Source of the DNA: Treponema sp.
GTDB taxonomy: Bacteria > Spirochaetota > Spirochaetia > Treponematales > Treponemataceae
Length of the DNA stretch: 64,000 bases
Assembly: GCA_022510925.1 (NCBI GenBank)
Contig: JAFLSO010000007.1
Coordinates: 18,614-82,613, forward strand
Reading direction: 5' to 3'
Positions within the stretch are counted from its first letter, which is position 1; each line of letters starts with the position of its first letter. This document shows positions 17,015 through 25,138 of the stretch, one piece after another. The translations under genes were made by a program, and so were the position numbers. The notes beneath the pieces were generated by a model. It ran no database searches. It had not been told where the DNA came from and was given only the letters and a program-made list of their open reading frames with translations.

Positions 17015-18280
17015 ATGGCAAAAGTAGAACTTAAAGGTATTGGCAAAATCTATGACGGCGGCGTGCGCGCTGTCCAGAACGCCAATATCACGATTGAGGA
17101 CCAGGAATTCTGCGTGTTCGTAGGTCCCTCAGGATGCGGTAAGTCCACGACTCTCCGCATGGTCGCAGGTCTGGAAGAAATCTCCGAGGGCGAGCTGTAC
17201 ATAGACGGCGAGCTCATGAACGATGTTCCCCCGAAAGACAGGAACATCGCCATGGTATTCCAGAACTATGCTCTTTACCCGCACATGTCCGTCTATGACA
17301 ACATGGCGTTCGGTCTTAAAATCCGCAAGATGGACAAGGCCGAGATTAAGCGCCGTGTGGACAATGCCGCTAACATCCTGGGCCTTACCCAGTACCTCGA
17401 CAGGAAACCGAAGGCTCTCTCCGGCGGTCAGCGCCAGCGTGTTGCCGTAGGCCGCGCCATAGTCCGCGACCCCAAGGTGTTCTTGTTCGACGAGCCGCTC
17501 TCAAACCTGGACGCCAAGCTCCGCGTTACGATGCGCGGTGAGATCTCCAGCCTGCACCAGAAACTTAAGGCCACTATGATTTACGTTACCCACGACCAGA
17601 TTGAGGCCATGACCATGGGTACAAAAATCGTTGTGATGAAAGACGGCCATGTGCAGCAGATAGGAGAGCCTCTCTATCTGTACAACCATCCCGTGAACAA
17701 ATTCGTGGCAGGCTTCATCGGCTCACCGCCAATGAACTTCCTCTGCGTAACAATCAAAAAGCAGGGCGACAAAATCGTGGCGGACGAGGGCTCTTTTGAG
17801 CTTACGCCGACCCCCGAGCAGGCCGAGCACCTTAAGGACTATGTGGGCAAAGAGGTTTACTTCGGTGTCCGCCCTGAGGATTTGGTCTATCAAGACGCGC
17901 CTGCCGCAGAGAACAACATGCAGATGAAAGTGGTGAACAAGGAGCCTCTGGGCGCCGAGACGCACCTCTTCCTTGCCACTAAGGGCCAGAACATCATAGC
18001 CCGTGTGCAGGCTTCCGCCAAGGAAGGCTTCAAGCTCGGCGAGACCGTCAACTTTAAGCCCGAGATGACCCGCTGTAAATTCTTCGCTAAGAATCCTGAG
18101 GATTTGGACGAGGAGCTTAACATCTGCGAGAAGATTGACCGCCCGTGGCTTGTGAACGCCATCACAGGTGAGATCGGTTATGACAAAGTGACCGTGGAGC
18201 ACTCCGTGGATCCGGCGCAGGCAAAGCGCGATGCGAAAGAAGCCGCCAAAGCCGCGAAAAAAGCTTCCAAAGGAAACTAA
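17015..18280 (+). CDS. ugpC: Sugar ABC transporter ATPase, UgpC/MsmK/MalK type
   Basis: 421 residues. Walker A GPSGCGKST near 38-46, Q-loop at VFQNYALYPHM, ABC signature LSGGQRQRVAVGRA near 134, Walker B VFLFDEPLSNLDA near 158, and a C-terminal TOBE/OB regulatory domain (about 240-370) typical of the carbohydrate CUT1 class. The last 20 residues are Ala/Lys-rich. No permease or binding-protein gene lies nearby, so it probably serves several sugar importers as MsmK does in other bacteria; that is inference. Good promoter and SD upstream, strong terminator downstream, hence a single-gene unit. Confidence 0.92.
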   Translation: MAKVELKGIGKIYDGGVRAVQNANITIEDQEFCVFVGPSGCGKSTTLRMVAGLEEISEGELYIDGELMNDVPPKDRNIAMVFQNYALYPHMSVYDNMAFGLKIRKMDKAEIKRRVDNAANILGLTQYLDRKPKALSGGQRQRVAVGRAIVRDPKVFLFDEPLSNLDAKLRVTMRGEISSLHQKLKATMIYVTHDQIEAMTMGTKIVVMKDGHVQQIGEPLYLYNHPVNKFVAGFIGSPPMNFLCVTIKKQGDKIVADEGSFELTPTPEQAEHLKDYVGKEVYFGVRPEDLVYQDAPAAENNMQMKVVNKEPLGAETHLFLATKGQNIIARVQASAKEGFKLGETVNFKPEMTRCKFFAKNPEDLDEELNICEKIDRPWLVNAITGEIGYDKVTVEHSVDPAQAKRDAKEAAKAAKKASKGN

Positions 18281-18327
18281 GCCGCTGTTCCCGGGAATCT
18301 GATGGTTCCTGGGGCAGAGCGTTGATT

Positions 18328-18360
18328 AGCCCCGTATCATGATGGTACGGGGCTTTTTTT
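18328..18360 (+). terminator. Terminator of the ABC ATPase gene
   Basis: 9-bp perfect stem AGCCCCGTA/TACGGGGCT (18328-18336 with 18346-18354) and T7. The T-run overlaps the stop codon of the convergent reductase. Confidence 0.9.
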
Positions 18361-19387
18361 ACCAGCTTACGTTCTTAAGGACATCCTCTATGGCGCTCAG
18401 CTCGTCATCTGAGAAATCCATGTTCTGTATGATTTTTACGTTCTCCTCAATCTGCGCGGGGTTGTGCGCGCCTATGAGGACCGACGTCACCCTGCCTTTC
18501 CTTAGATTCCAGCAGAGCGCCATCTGGCTCAGCGTCTGTCCGCGGCCCGATGCGATTTCATTCAGCCTTTTTATCACGCTGATTTTTTCCGCAGTGATGC
18601 TGTCTTTTTTAAGGAAGAAATTTCTTGCGGCGCGGCTGTCATCAGGGATGCCGTCTATGTATTTGTCGGAGAGAAGGCCCTGCGCCAGCGGGCTGAACGT
18701 TATGCTTCCGGCTCCCACGGTGTCCAGCGTGTCAAGAAGCCCGTCCCTCTCTGCGGCCCTGTCCAGCATGTTGTACCTGAACTGGTTTATGAGCAGCGGT
18801 GTGCCGTTCTGCCTGAGGATGGCGGCGGCGCTTTCTGTCTGTCCGCTTGAGTAGTTGGATACTCCCGCGTAAAGGACTTTTCCGAGCTTTATGGAGTCGC
18901 TTATGGCTCCCATGGTCTCTTCCAGCGGAGTCTCGGGGTCCGGCCTGTGATGGTAGAAAATGTCCACGTATTCAAGTCCCAGGCGCAAGAGGCTTTGGTC
19001 AAGGCTTGCCGTTATGTGCTTCCTGGAGCCGTAGTTTCCGTAAGGCCCCCTCCACATGGGGAATCCCGCTTTGGTGGAGACGATGAGCTCGTCCCGGTAC
19101 TGCCTTAAGTCAGTGCGCAGAATCCGCCCGAAATTCTCCTCCGCGCTGCCTTGCGCAGGGCCGTAATTGTTCGCAAGGTCAAAGTGCGTTATGCCCAGGT
19201 CGAACGCCTTGAAAATCATGTCGCGCTGGTTCTCGAAGCTGTCTATGGAGCCGAAGTTGTGCCACATTCCCAGGGAGATTTTGGGAAGAAGGACGCCGCT
19301 TTTTCCGCAGCGCTGGTATGTCATGGTGCCGCTCTCATAGCGGTCGCTTTTGGCCGCGTAAAGCTCCGGTTTGTACAGGATTGCCAT
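18359..19387 (-). CDS. yghZ: Aldo/keto reductase, YghZ (L-glyceraldehyde 3-phosphate reductase) type
   Basis: 342 residues, TIM-barrel NADPH oxidoreductase. Matches the YghZ/Gpr subgroup along its length as I recall it: LGMWHNFG, FDLGITHFDLANNYGPAQGSAEENFGR (catalytic Asp/Tyr), STKAGFPMW (catalytic Lys), HHRPDPETPLEET, and FSPLAQGLLSDKY. These enzymes reduce L-glyceraldehyde 3-phosphate and other toxic aldehydes. The start at 19387 is preferred over the 12-codon longer frame because a GGAGG site sits 8 nt upstream of it. Single gene between convergent and divergent neighbours. Confidence 0.9.
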   Translation of the reverse strand: MAILYKPELYAAKSDRYESGTMTYQRCGKSGVLLPKISLGMWHNFGSIDSFENQRDMIFKAFDLGITHFDLANNYGPAQGSAEENFGRILRTDLRQYRDELIVSTKAGFPMWRGPYGNYGSRKHITASLDQSLLRLGLEYVDIFYHHRPDPETPLEETMGAISDSIKLGKVLYAGVSNYSSGQTESAAAILRQNGTPLLINQFRYNMLDRAAERDGLLDTLDTVGAGSITFSPLAQGLLSDKYIDGIPDDSRAARNFFLKKDSITAEKISVIKRLNEIASGRGQTLSQMALCWNLRKGRVTSVLIGAHNPAQIEENVKIIQNMDFSDDELSAIEDVLKNVSW

Positions 19388-19566
19388 ATAATGCCTCCGG
19401 AAAGGAATTTGCCCCGAACCCATGCTCTGTTCGTCTTATGACCGGATGCTCCATTGCAAGTGCGGGCGGATCAGGCTCCGGGGATGGAACCTAGCATAAT
19501 GAACTTGCGGCGTAAAATCAACTCTCGCGTGGACGCGGCATCTTAATGCCTGTCTTTAAACGTTCC

Positions 19567-19595
19567 TTGTAAACGTGCTGAAAATGGGATATAAT
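19567..19595 (+). promoter_or_regulatory. Promoter of the second chemosensory operon, predicted leaderless
   Basis: TTGTAA (19567-19572), 17-nt spacer, TATAAT (19590-19595), then 6 nt to the ATG at 19602. No ribosome site. Confidence 0.65.
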
Positions 19596-19601
19596 GTAGG
19601 C

Positions 19602-20042
19602 ATGAACGAAGGAGAAAACGCTCCCGTAACCTGGCTTGTTTTTAGAAGTGGCGGGGAGAACCTGGCCATAGAAAGCAGCGAGGTCCGCGAGATTCTGCGT
19701 AACAATGAGATTTACCCCCTGCCATTTATGCCCGCCTACATCAAGGGTGTTCTGAACAGTTACGGGGATCCTTATGCCGTTGTGGACATGGCCCAGTTCC
19801 TGGGGAACGAGAGCCCTGATGACCGTATGTTTATGATTCTGAACAACGAGAATAATTTTGCCCTGCGCATCACGGACATACAGGAATTCCATTCCAATGC
19901 CGATGTCACTATGAAAAATCTTTCTGACAGCTCTGAGTCCAGTTACTTTACCGGCGCCATAACGTTTGATGACGTGACCGCTCCCATACTTAGCATAAAG
20001 GGTATTCTGGAAAGGATAAAAGCCGACCTTGAACGCAAATGA
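19602..20042 (+). CDS. CheW-like coupling protein of the second chemosensory system
   Basis: 146 residues. A plain CheW fold: TWLVFRSGGENLAIESSEVREIL at the start, then GVLNSYGDPYAVVDMAQFL where CheW has GxxNLRGxxxPVxDL; the Arg of the RG pair is replaced by Tyr-Gly. It should link the CheA hybrid to the receptors of the same operon. The longer frame from 19575 is rejected because the TATAAT at 19590 would fall inside it. Leaderless start predicted. Overlaps the next gene by 14 nt. Confidence 0.82.
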   Translation: MNEGENAPVTWLVFRSGGENLAIESSEVREILRNNEIYPLPFMPAYIKGVLNSYGDPYAVVDMAQFLGNESPDDRMFMILNNENNFALRITDIQEFHSNADVTMKNLSDSSESSYFTGAITFDDVTAPILSIKGILERIKADLERK

Positions 20043-20436
20043 ATGGTTCGCCTGCCTGGGCTACCGAACAGTGGACATCCTTATTCCTCAGGACAACATA
20101 TTCGAGAGCGTGTATTGCGCGCCGAGCTCCATAGGCGGGGCGCAGGATTTCTGCGAGGTGTTCCACATAGATGATTTTATCTCGAATGTGTTCGGCGAGA
20201 AATTCACCGGGCCTGAGGTGGCGCGCCTGATAATAAAGGGAGAGCAGCCCCTTGCGGTAAAGTCGCGCATAGTGCCTGACGTCATACAGATTGACTTCGA
20301 CACGTTCACGATATCCAAGGGCATAATGGGGAAGAAGCTTTTTTCCATAGGGATTTTGGCAAGCAGATTTGAGGATAACCGTGTTCAATATTTGCTGGAC
20401 ATAAATCAGATTCACTCAAAGTGGAGACAACGATGA
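20029..20436 (+). CDS. Small protein of unknown function, possibly a divergent CheW
   Basis: 135 residues beginning with a TTG that lies inside the end of the previous gene; no ATG or good ribosome site is available in frame. It is conserved in layout (ATGA overlap with cheB). The C-terminal strand pattern ILASRFEDNRVQYLLDINQI resembles the last strands of a CheW fold, and VDILIPQDNIFESVY could be the first, but the RG signature is absent. No signal peptide or membrane segment. Its place between CheW and CheB suggests a coupling or scaffold role; this is inference. Confidence 0.6.
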   Translation: MNANEWFACLGYRTVDILIPQDNIFESVYCAPSSIGGAQDFCEVFHIDDFISNVFGEKFTGPEVARLIIKGEQPLAVKSRIVPDVIQIDFDTFTISKGIMGKKLFSIGILASRFEDNRVQYLLDINQIHSKWRQR

Positions 20437-21533
20437 TAAATGTTCTGATTGTAGATGACTCCGCCATAGTGCGCGCTATGATAAAAGAGGTCATGGAGAG
20501 CGACATCCGTTTCCACGTGGTGGGAATCGCGGAGAACGGGGAGAAGGCTCTGGAGCGCAATGCGGAGCTTAAGCCTGACCTTATAGTGATGGACATAAAC
20601 ATGCCCGTCATGGACGGACTTGCGGCCACCCAGAGAATCATGTCGGAGTCGAATCCCGCGGTGGTTATCTTTACGACAGAGGACACAGTGCGCATAGGCT
20701 ACTCCTGCATAGAGGCGGGCGCTGCGGAGGTTTTCTCTAAGCCTGATTTCTCTGTCATGACCACCGAGGTCCTCCGTGATTTCTGCGACAGGCTTGCCTC
20801 CATCGCTGAGACACGGCAGAGGCTGAATGCGTCCAGGGCTGCCAGAAAGAGTCCGGCACAGGATACGGATGCCTCCGCTGAGAGCGCTGTAATCCGCGCG
20901 GAGGAGACTGGTCCTGTATCGGATGCGGGGCATACCGTTAAATCCAAGCGCCTGAATTATGACATCTGTCTGATAGGCTCGTCCACTGGAGGCCCTGCCG
21001 CCGTCCAGACCGTGCTTAACTCTCTGGGCGCGGATTTTCCTCTGCCGGTTCTGATAGCGCAGCACATAGACTCCCTTTTTGACGAGCAGTTTGCTAAATG
21101 GCTTGACGAGACCACATGCTTCTCTGTAAGCCTTGCGGAGAGCGGTGTAAGCCCTGAGCCGGGACACGCTTACGTGGCGCCCGCGAACAGGCATCTGGTG
21201 GTCACTCCCGGCGTATCCAAAGGAAGCTTCGAACTTACCCTGAGCGATGAGCCGCCTGTTCATTTCCTGAAGCCCGCGGTTGACAAGCTTTTTATAAGCG
21301 GCGCTAAAGTCCTGGGAAAACGCGCCATAGCGGCCATTCTTACGGGCATGGGAAAAGACGGGGCTGACGGCTGCCTGGAGCTTTTAAAGAGCGGCGCCTG
21401 CACCATAGCGCAGGATGAGGAGTCCTGCATAGTGTTCGGCATGCCGCGCGCGGCCATAGATGCGGGCGGAATAGAGGAGGTTTGCCCTCTGGAGCAAATA
21501 GGCGAGCGGATAAGGCTAAGAGCAGGGGCTTAG
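20433..21533 (+). CDS. cheB: Chemotaxis protein-glutamate methylesterase CheB
   Basis: 366 residues. Receiver domain (about 1-120: VLIVDDSAIVR, phospho-acceptor in VMDINMPVMDG, Lys in FSKPDF), a 60-residue Ala/Ser-rich linker, and the esterase domain with the catalytic Ser in GSSTGGP near 185, a His in AQHIDSLF near 210 and Asp in GMGKDGADG near 307. It removes methyl groups from receptors after phosphorylation by CheA. ATG at 20433 preferred to a GTG 12 nt upstream because GTGGAG gives a well-spaced ribosome site. Pairs with CheR immediately downstream, so this operon, not the flagellar one, carries the adaptation enzymes seen in the window. Confidence 0.93.
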   Translation: MINVLIVDDSAIVRAMIKEVMESDIRFHVVGIAENGEKALERNAELKPDLIVMDINMPVMDGLAATQRIMSESNPAVVIFTTEDTVRIGYSCIEAGAAEVFSKPDFSVMTTEVLRDFCDRLASIAETRQRLNASRAARKSPAQDTDASAESAVIRAEETGPVSDAGHTVKSKRLNYDICLIGSSTGGPAAVQTVLNSLGADFPLPVLIAQHIDSLFDEQFAKWLDETTCFSVSLAESGVSPEPGHAYVAPANRHLVVTPGVSKGSFELTLSDEPPVHFLKPAVDKLFISGAKVLGKRAIAAILTGMGKDGADGCLELLKSGACTIAQDEESCIVFGMPRAAIDAGGIEEVCPLEQIGERIRLRAGA

Positions 21534-21536
21534 CGT

Positions 21537-23024
21537 ATGGAGACTGCTGAGCAGGAAATTTTCGGCATCATACAGGATTACTGCGGGCTTGAGGTCAATG
21601 ATGCCCACCGCGCTTTTGTGTGCCAGTATATAAAATCACGCTGCTCAGCATTGAATCTTAGCGTGGGGGAATACCGTAACCGCGTGCTCTCCACCGAGAA
21701 AGAACTCGCCCTGCTCATAAATGAGGCCGCCATAAACGAGACGTATTTTTTCAGGGAAGAGCAGCAGTTCGATTATCTGAAAGATAATTTCTTCAAGAGG
21801 CTGCACACGGAGCCGCTTGTGATATGGAGCGCAGCATGCTCCACGGGCGAGGAGGCTATCTCTCTTCTTGCCATGACAGTGAGCTGCGGCCTTGATGCCC
21901 ACGTGTACGCCACTGACATAGACACCGCCGCCCTGTCCATACTTGAGAAAGGGCTTTATGCCACGAACTCTTTCCGTGCGGACGGAAGAAAATACCTTCC
22001 GCTGCTTGATGCCGTGGGAAAAAGAAAAGACGGGCTTTTTGAATTTTCCGCCGGGCGGCGCGGGAACCTGCATCAGTTTTTTTTTAATCTGAACGGGACC
22101 GAGCCCCTGCCGTTCGCTCCCGGAACCGTGGATTTGATTTTTCTGCGGAATGTTTTCATTTACTTTGACGCCGGGCGGCGCAATCAGATTATGAGGCGTA
22201 TATCCTCAGTGCTTAAAAAGAACGGGCTCCTTTTTCTTTCTGTGAACGAGGTCGCGGGCGTGGAGTGCAGTTCTGACATTCCGCTTTTAAAGGAGAACGC
22301 GGGGAACGTTTATTTTTTCAGAAAAGTGGACACTGAGGAGAAAAAGCTTTATATGGAGAGGACCAGGCCTGCGTCCGTCGAAGGCTCAGGTGCGGTCCGG
22401 GCACAGGGATTTAACGCGGGGCGTAAGGCAGCCGCAGTGCCGGAACCTCGCTCTCCGGGGGAAAGGAATTTTTCTGGAATCAGGCAGGTTCGCGCCGAGC
22501 ATGTGATTATGCCGTCCGCGCAGGATGATGCGCCTGACGGAATAAGCCTGGGCGCCCCCGCCGTGACGGAGCCCGAATCAGGTTCCGCCGGGCATGAGGC
22601 TCTTACTGGAATAGAGGGGCTTTTCTCGCAGGCGTTCAGTATCCTTGGAACGGAGGATTCCTCGGACAGATTGCAGGCGCTCGTGGGCTCGTTCAGGTTT
22701 CTTCCCCAGCAGAGCGAATTCAAGCTTTACCTGCAGGCGCTGGCTGCCCTGGAGAGGGGCGACTCCCAGTCCGCGGTGAGATTTTTCGAGAAATCGCTCT
22801 ATGCTAATCCGGGGCTGTGGCCCGCTAAATTCAGGCTTGGAACGCTTTACGCTAAATCCGGCAGGAAGCACGACGCGGAGAAAACCATGCGGGAATGCGC
22901 AAATCTGCTGAAGGACTATCTAAAACAGGATAAAATATGCTATAATTTTATGGTGGAACAGTTTAGCCCCGCGTATTTCCTTGCGCTGTGCGAAAACTTT
23001 TTAACAGAGAAAAACTCCTTTTGA
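21537..23024 (+). CDS. cheR: Chemotaxis methyltransferase CheR with C-terminal TPR-like region
   Basis: 495 residues. N-terminal CheR helical domain (about 1-75, with NETYFFRE before the catalytic domain), SAM-binding domain with IWSAACSTGEEAIS near 95 and VDLIFLRNVFIYFD near 200, then a disordered 100-residue linker rich in Ala/Pro/Gly and a TPR-like tail (about 395-480: LAALERGDSQSAVRFFEKSL). TPR-tailed CheR proteins are typical of alternative chemosensory systems, where the TPR recruits the enzyme to receptors lacking the usual C-terminal pentapeptide. The receptors here indeed end in KAEGEA, NTGAKE, NSVQGE and GGAKPE, without NWETF-like tethers. Confidence 0.92.
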   Translation: METAEQEIFGIIQDYCGLEVNDAHRAFVCQYIKSRCSALNLSVGEYRNRVLSTEKELALLINEAAINETYFFREEQQFDYLKDNFFKRLHTEPLVIWSAACSTGEEAISLLAMTVSCGLDAHVYATDIDTAALSILEKGLYATNSFRADGRKYLPLLDAVGKRKDGLFEFSAGRRGNLHQFFFNLNGTEPLPFAPGTVDLIFLRNVFIYFDAGRRNQIMRRISSVLKKNGLLFLSVNEVAGVECSSDIPLLKENAGNVYFFRKVDTEEKKLYMERTRPASVEGSGAVRAQGFNAGRKAAAVPEPRSPGERNFSGIRQVRAEHVIMPSAQDDAPDGISLGAPAVTEPESGSAGHEALTGIEGLFSQAFSILGTEDSSDRLQALVGSFRFLPQQSEFKLYLQALAALERGDSQSAVRFFEKSLYANPGLWPAKFRLGTLYAKSGRKHDAEKTMRECANLLKDYLKQDKICYNFMVEQFSPAYFLALCENFLTEKNSF

Positions 23025-23035
23025 CGGGACGGTCC

Positions 23036-25138
23036 ATGGCTTTTTCAAAGAACGAATTCGTAAGCGGTTTTATCACGGAGACTCAGGAGCATTTAGATGC
23101 CGTGAACCTGGGGATTATAAATTTAAAGAACGAGCCGCAGAACAAAGAGTATCTTGCCGCCGTGCTCCGTGAGCTGCACACCATAAAAGGAACTTCCCGG
23201 ATGCTGGGCTTCCCCACGATAGAGAAGCTTGCCCACGGCCTTGAGGATGTATTCAAAGGAATCCGGGAGGAGAAGTATGAGCTCATAGACCGCATAGTCC
23301 AGCTCACGTTCTCCACCTCTGACGCCATAAAGCGCGCCCTGCAGAGCATACAGGATCAGGGCACGGACGTAATAAACATAGAGTCGTTCCTGGAAGTCTA
23401 CGACAAGGCGTGCGTGGGGCTTTTTTTCAGCACTGAGCAGCTGGAGCAGGAGAACAAGGGCGAGACTGATACGCATGGCTCGGAGGATGATTATGACTCC
23501 AAAAATCTGGAGAACATAACCTCAATCCGCATAAACATAGAGCGCATAAACGACATAGTCCGCTCGTTCGATGACCTTATAATCAGGCAGTTCAGGTTCA
23601 AGCATCAGCTGGAGGAATTTGAGAAGAGGCTCTCAGGGGCGGCGCAGAAAGGAGGCTCCGCGGAATCGCTGCACGAGGTTCCCAAGCAGCTTAAGGAGGA
23701 CCTGTCGCTCACGGAGAACGTGCTGTTCAACACCCAGCATCTCATACTAAACCTGCGCATGCTCCCGCTTGACATAGTGCTCACTCCGCTTAAAAAAGAG
23801 ATTGAGTCGGAGGCAATGCGCATGGGAAAGAACGTCCAGTTCGATGTTCCTCCCACGGACTTTATGCTGGATAAAGTGATTCTGGAGCAGCTTAGGGAGA
23901 TTCTCCTTCATCTGGTAAGGAACGCTCTGGATCACGGCATAGAGACTCCCGAAGTCAGGAAGGCCGCGCATAAGGACGAGAAAGGAACCATAAGCATACA
24001 CGCCTCGCAGGTATCGAATTACATAAAGATAATCGTGCGTGATGACGGGAGCGGCATAGATTATGAGCGCGTGCGTGAGAAGGCTGTCATTCTGAATCCT
24101 ACGTCCCGCGCGGAGATAGAGAGCATGAACGAGAGGCAGCTGCAGCAGTTTCTGTTCGTATCGGGCTTCTCCACCCGCGACAACGCCACCGAGATGTCAG
24201 GGCGCGGCGTGGGTCTGGACGTGGTCCGCATAGACATGGAGAAAGTGAAGGGCAGGATTCATCTTCACTCCAAGAAAGGCAAGGGAACCTCATTTGAGCT
24301 TACCATACCTCTCTCATTGGCCACACAGCAGGGACTTTTCATACATTCCGGCGGCATGAAATTCATGGTGCCGTCGCATTACATACGCGAGATAATAGAC
24401 ACGGACTCCTGCACCCTGACCATGATGCAGGGGCAGCCGTTCATCAGCCTGCATAACCAGCTTATTCCCGCGTATTACCTTTCGTCCATCCTGGGAAACG
24501 AGCGCTCCCCCGACGCCAATTCCATAATCGTGGTGGAATACCTGGAGACGCAGATTGCGATAATCGTGGAGTCCATAGAGCAGTATGAGAATGTGGTGGT
24601 GAATCCGCTTCCTCCGCTGATGCGCGGAATACAGTCATTGCAGGGCGTGGTCTATGATGAGAATTATGCGATTGTCCCCATACTGAACATCCCCGACACC
24701 ATGCAGAAACTTAAGGGTCTCATAGCATACGAGATGAGGAAGTACAAGGCCAAGAACAAGAAGCGCACTTACACCATACTCATTGTGGATGACTCTGCCA
24801 CCACGCGCCAGATAGAGCAGACGATTTTCGAGAGCTCAGGATACATAGTGGAGACCGCCGTGGATGGTATAGACGCGCTCGACAAGCTGAGGAGCCGCCA
24901 TGTGGATGCGATAATAACGGACATAAGCATGCCGCGCATGGACGGAAACATTCTTCTGAGCAACATACGCCACATGGAGGAATACGCCTCCACTCCCGTG
25001 ATAGTTGTGTCCGGCGCCTATGACCCGGAGGCCCGCGCCAAGTTCATAGAGGCGGGCGCGCAGGCGTTCATAGTCAAGTCTGAATTTCAGCGCGGAAATC
25101 TTCTTCAGGCCGTAAAGGAGCTGCTAGGTGAGTACTAA
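23036..25138 (+). CDS. CheA-type hybrid histidine kinase with C-terminal receiver
   Basis: 700 residues, cytoplasmic. Hpt domain with His48 (RELHTIKGTSR), no recognisable P2 domain, dimerisation helices at about 165-255, HATPase with HLVRNALDHGIETPE near 300 and GRGVGLDVVR, CheW-like P5 (about 430-570), then a complete receiver at about 580-700 (ILIVDDSATTR, phospho-acceptor in ITDISMPRMDG). Loss of P2 and an attached receiver mean that phosphate may go to its own receiver as sink or output, and to CheB. The start at 23036 is preferred to a GTG at 22988 that lies inside cheR; its ribosome site is weak. The next gene overlaps by 11 nt. Confidence 0.92.
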   Translation: MAFSKNEFVSGFITETQEHLDAVNLGIINLKNEPQNKEYLAAVLRELHTIKGTSRMLGFPTIEKLAHGLEDVFKGIREEKYELIDRIVQLTFSTSDAIKRALQSIQDQGTDVINIESFLEVYDKACVGLFFSTEQLEQENKGETDTHGSEDDYDSKNLENITSIRINIERINDIVRSFDDLIIRQFRFKHQLEEFEKRLSGAAQKGGSAESLHEVPKQLKEDLSLTENVLFNTQHLILNLRMLPLDIVLTPLKKEIESEAMRMGKNVQFDVPPTDFMLDKVILEQLREILLHLVRNALDHGIETPEVRKAAHKDEKGTISIHASQVSNYIKIIVRDDGSGIDYERVREKAVILNPTSRAEIESMNERQLQQFLFVSGFSTRDNATEMSGRGVGLDVVRIDMEKVKGRIHLHSKKGKGTSFELTIPLSLATQQGLFIHSGGMKFMVPSHYIREIIDTDSCTLTMMQGQPFISLHNQLIPAYYLSSILGNERSPDANSIIVVEYLETQIAIIVESIEQYENVVVNPLPPLMRGIQSLQGVVYDENYAIVPILNIPDTMQKLKGLIAYEMRKYKAKNKKRTYTILIVDDSATTRQIEQTIFESSGYIVETAVDGIDALDKLRSRHVDAIITDISMPRMDGNILLSNIRHMEEYASTPVIVVSGAYDPEARAKFIEAGAQAFIVKSEFQRGNLLQAVKELLGEY

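Noticed and set aside
22988-23035. Upstream GTG start for the CheA hybrid
   Set aside because: It lies inside the cheR coding sequence and adds 16 residues foreign to the Hpt fold.
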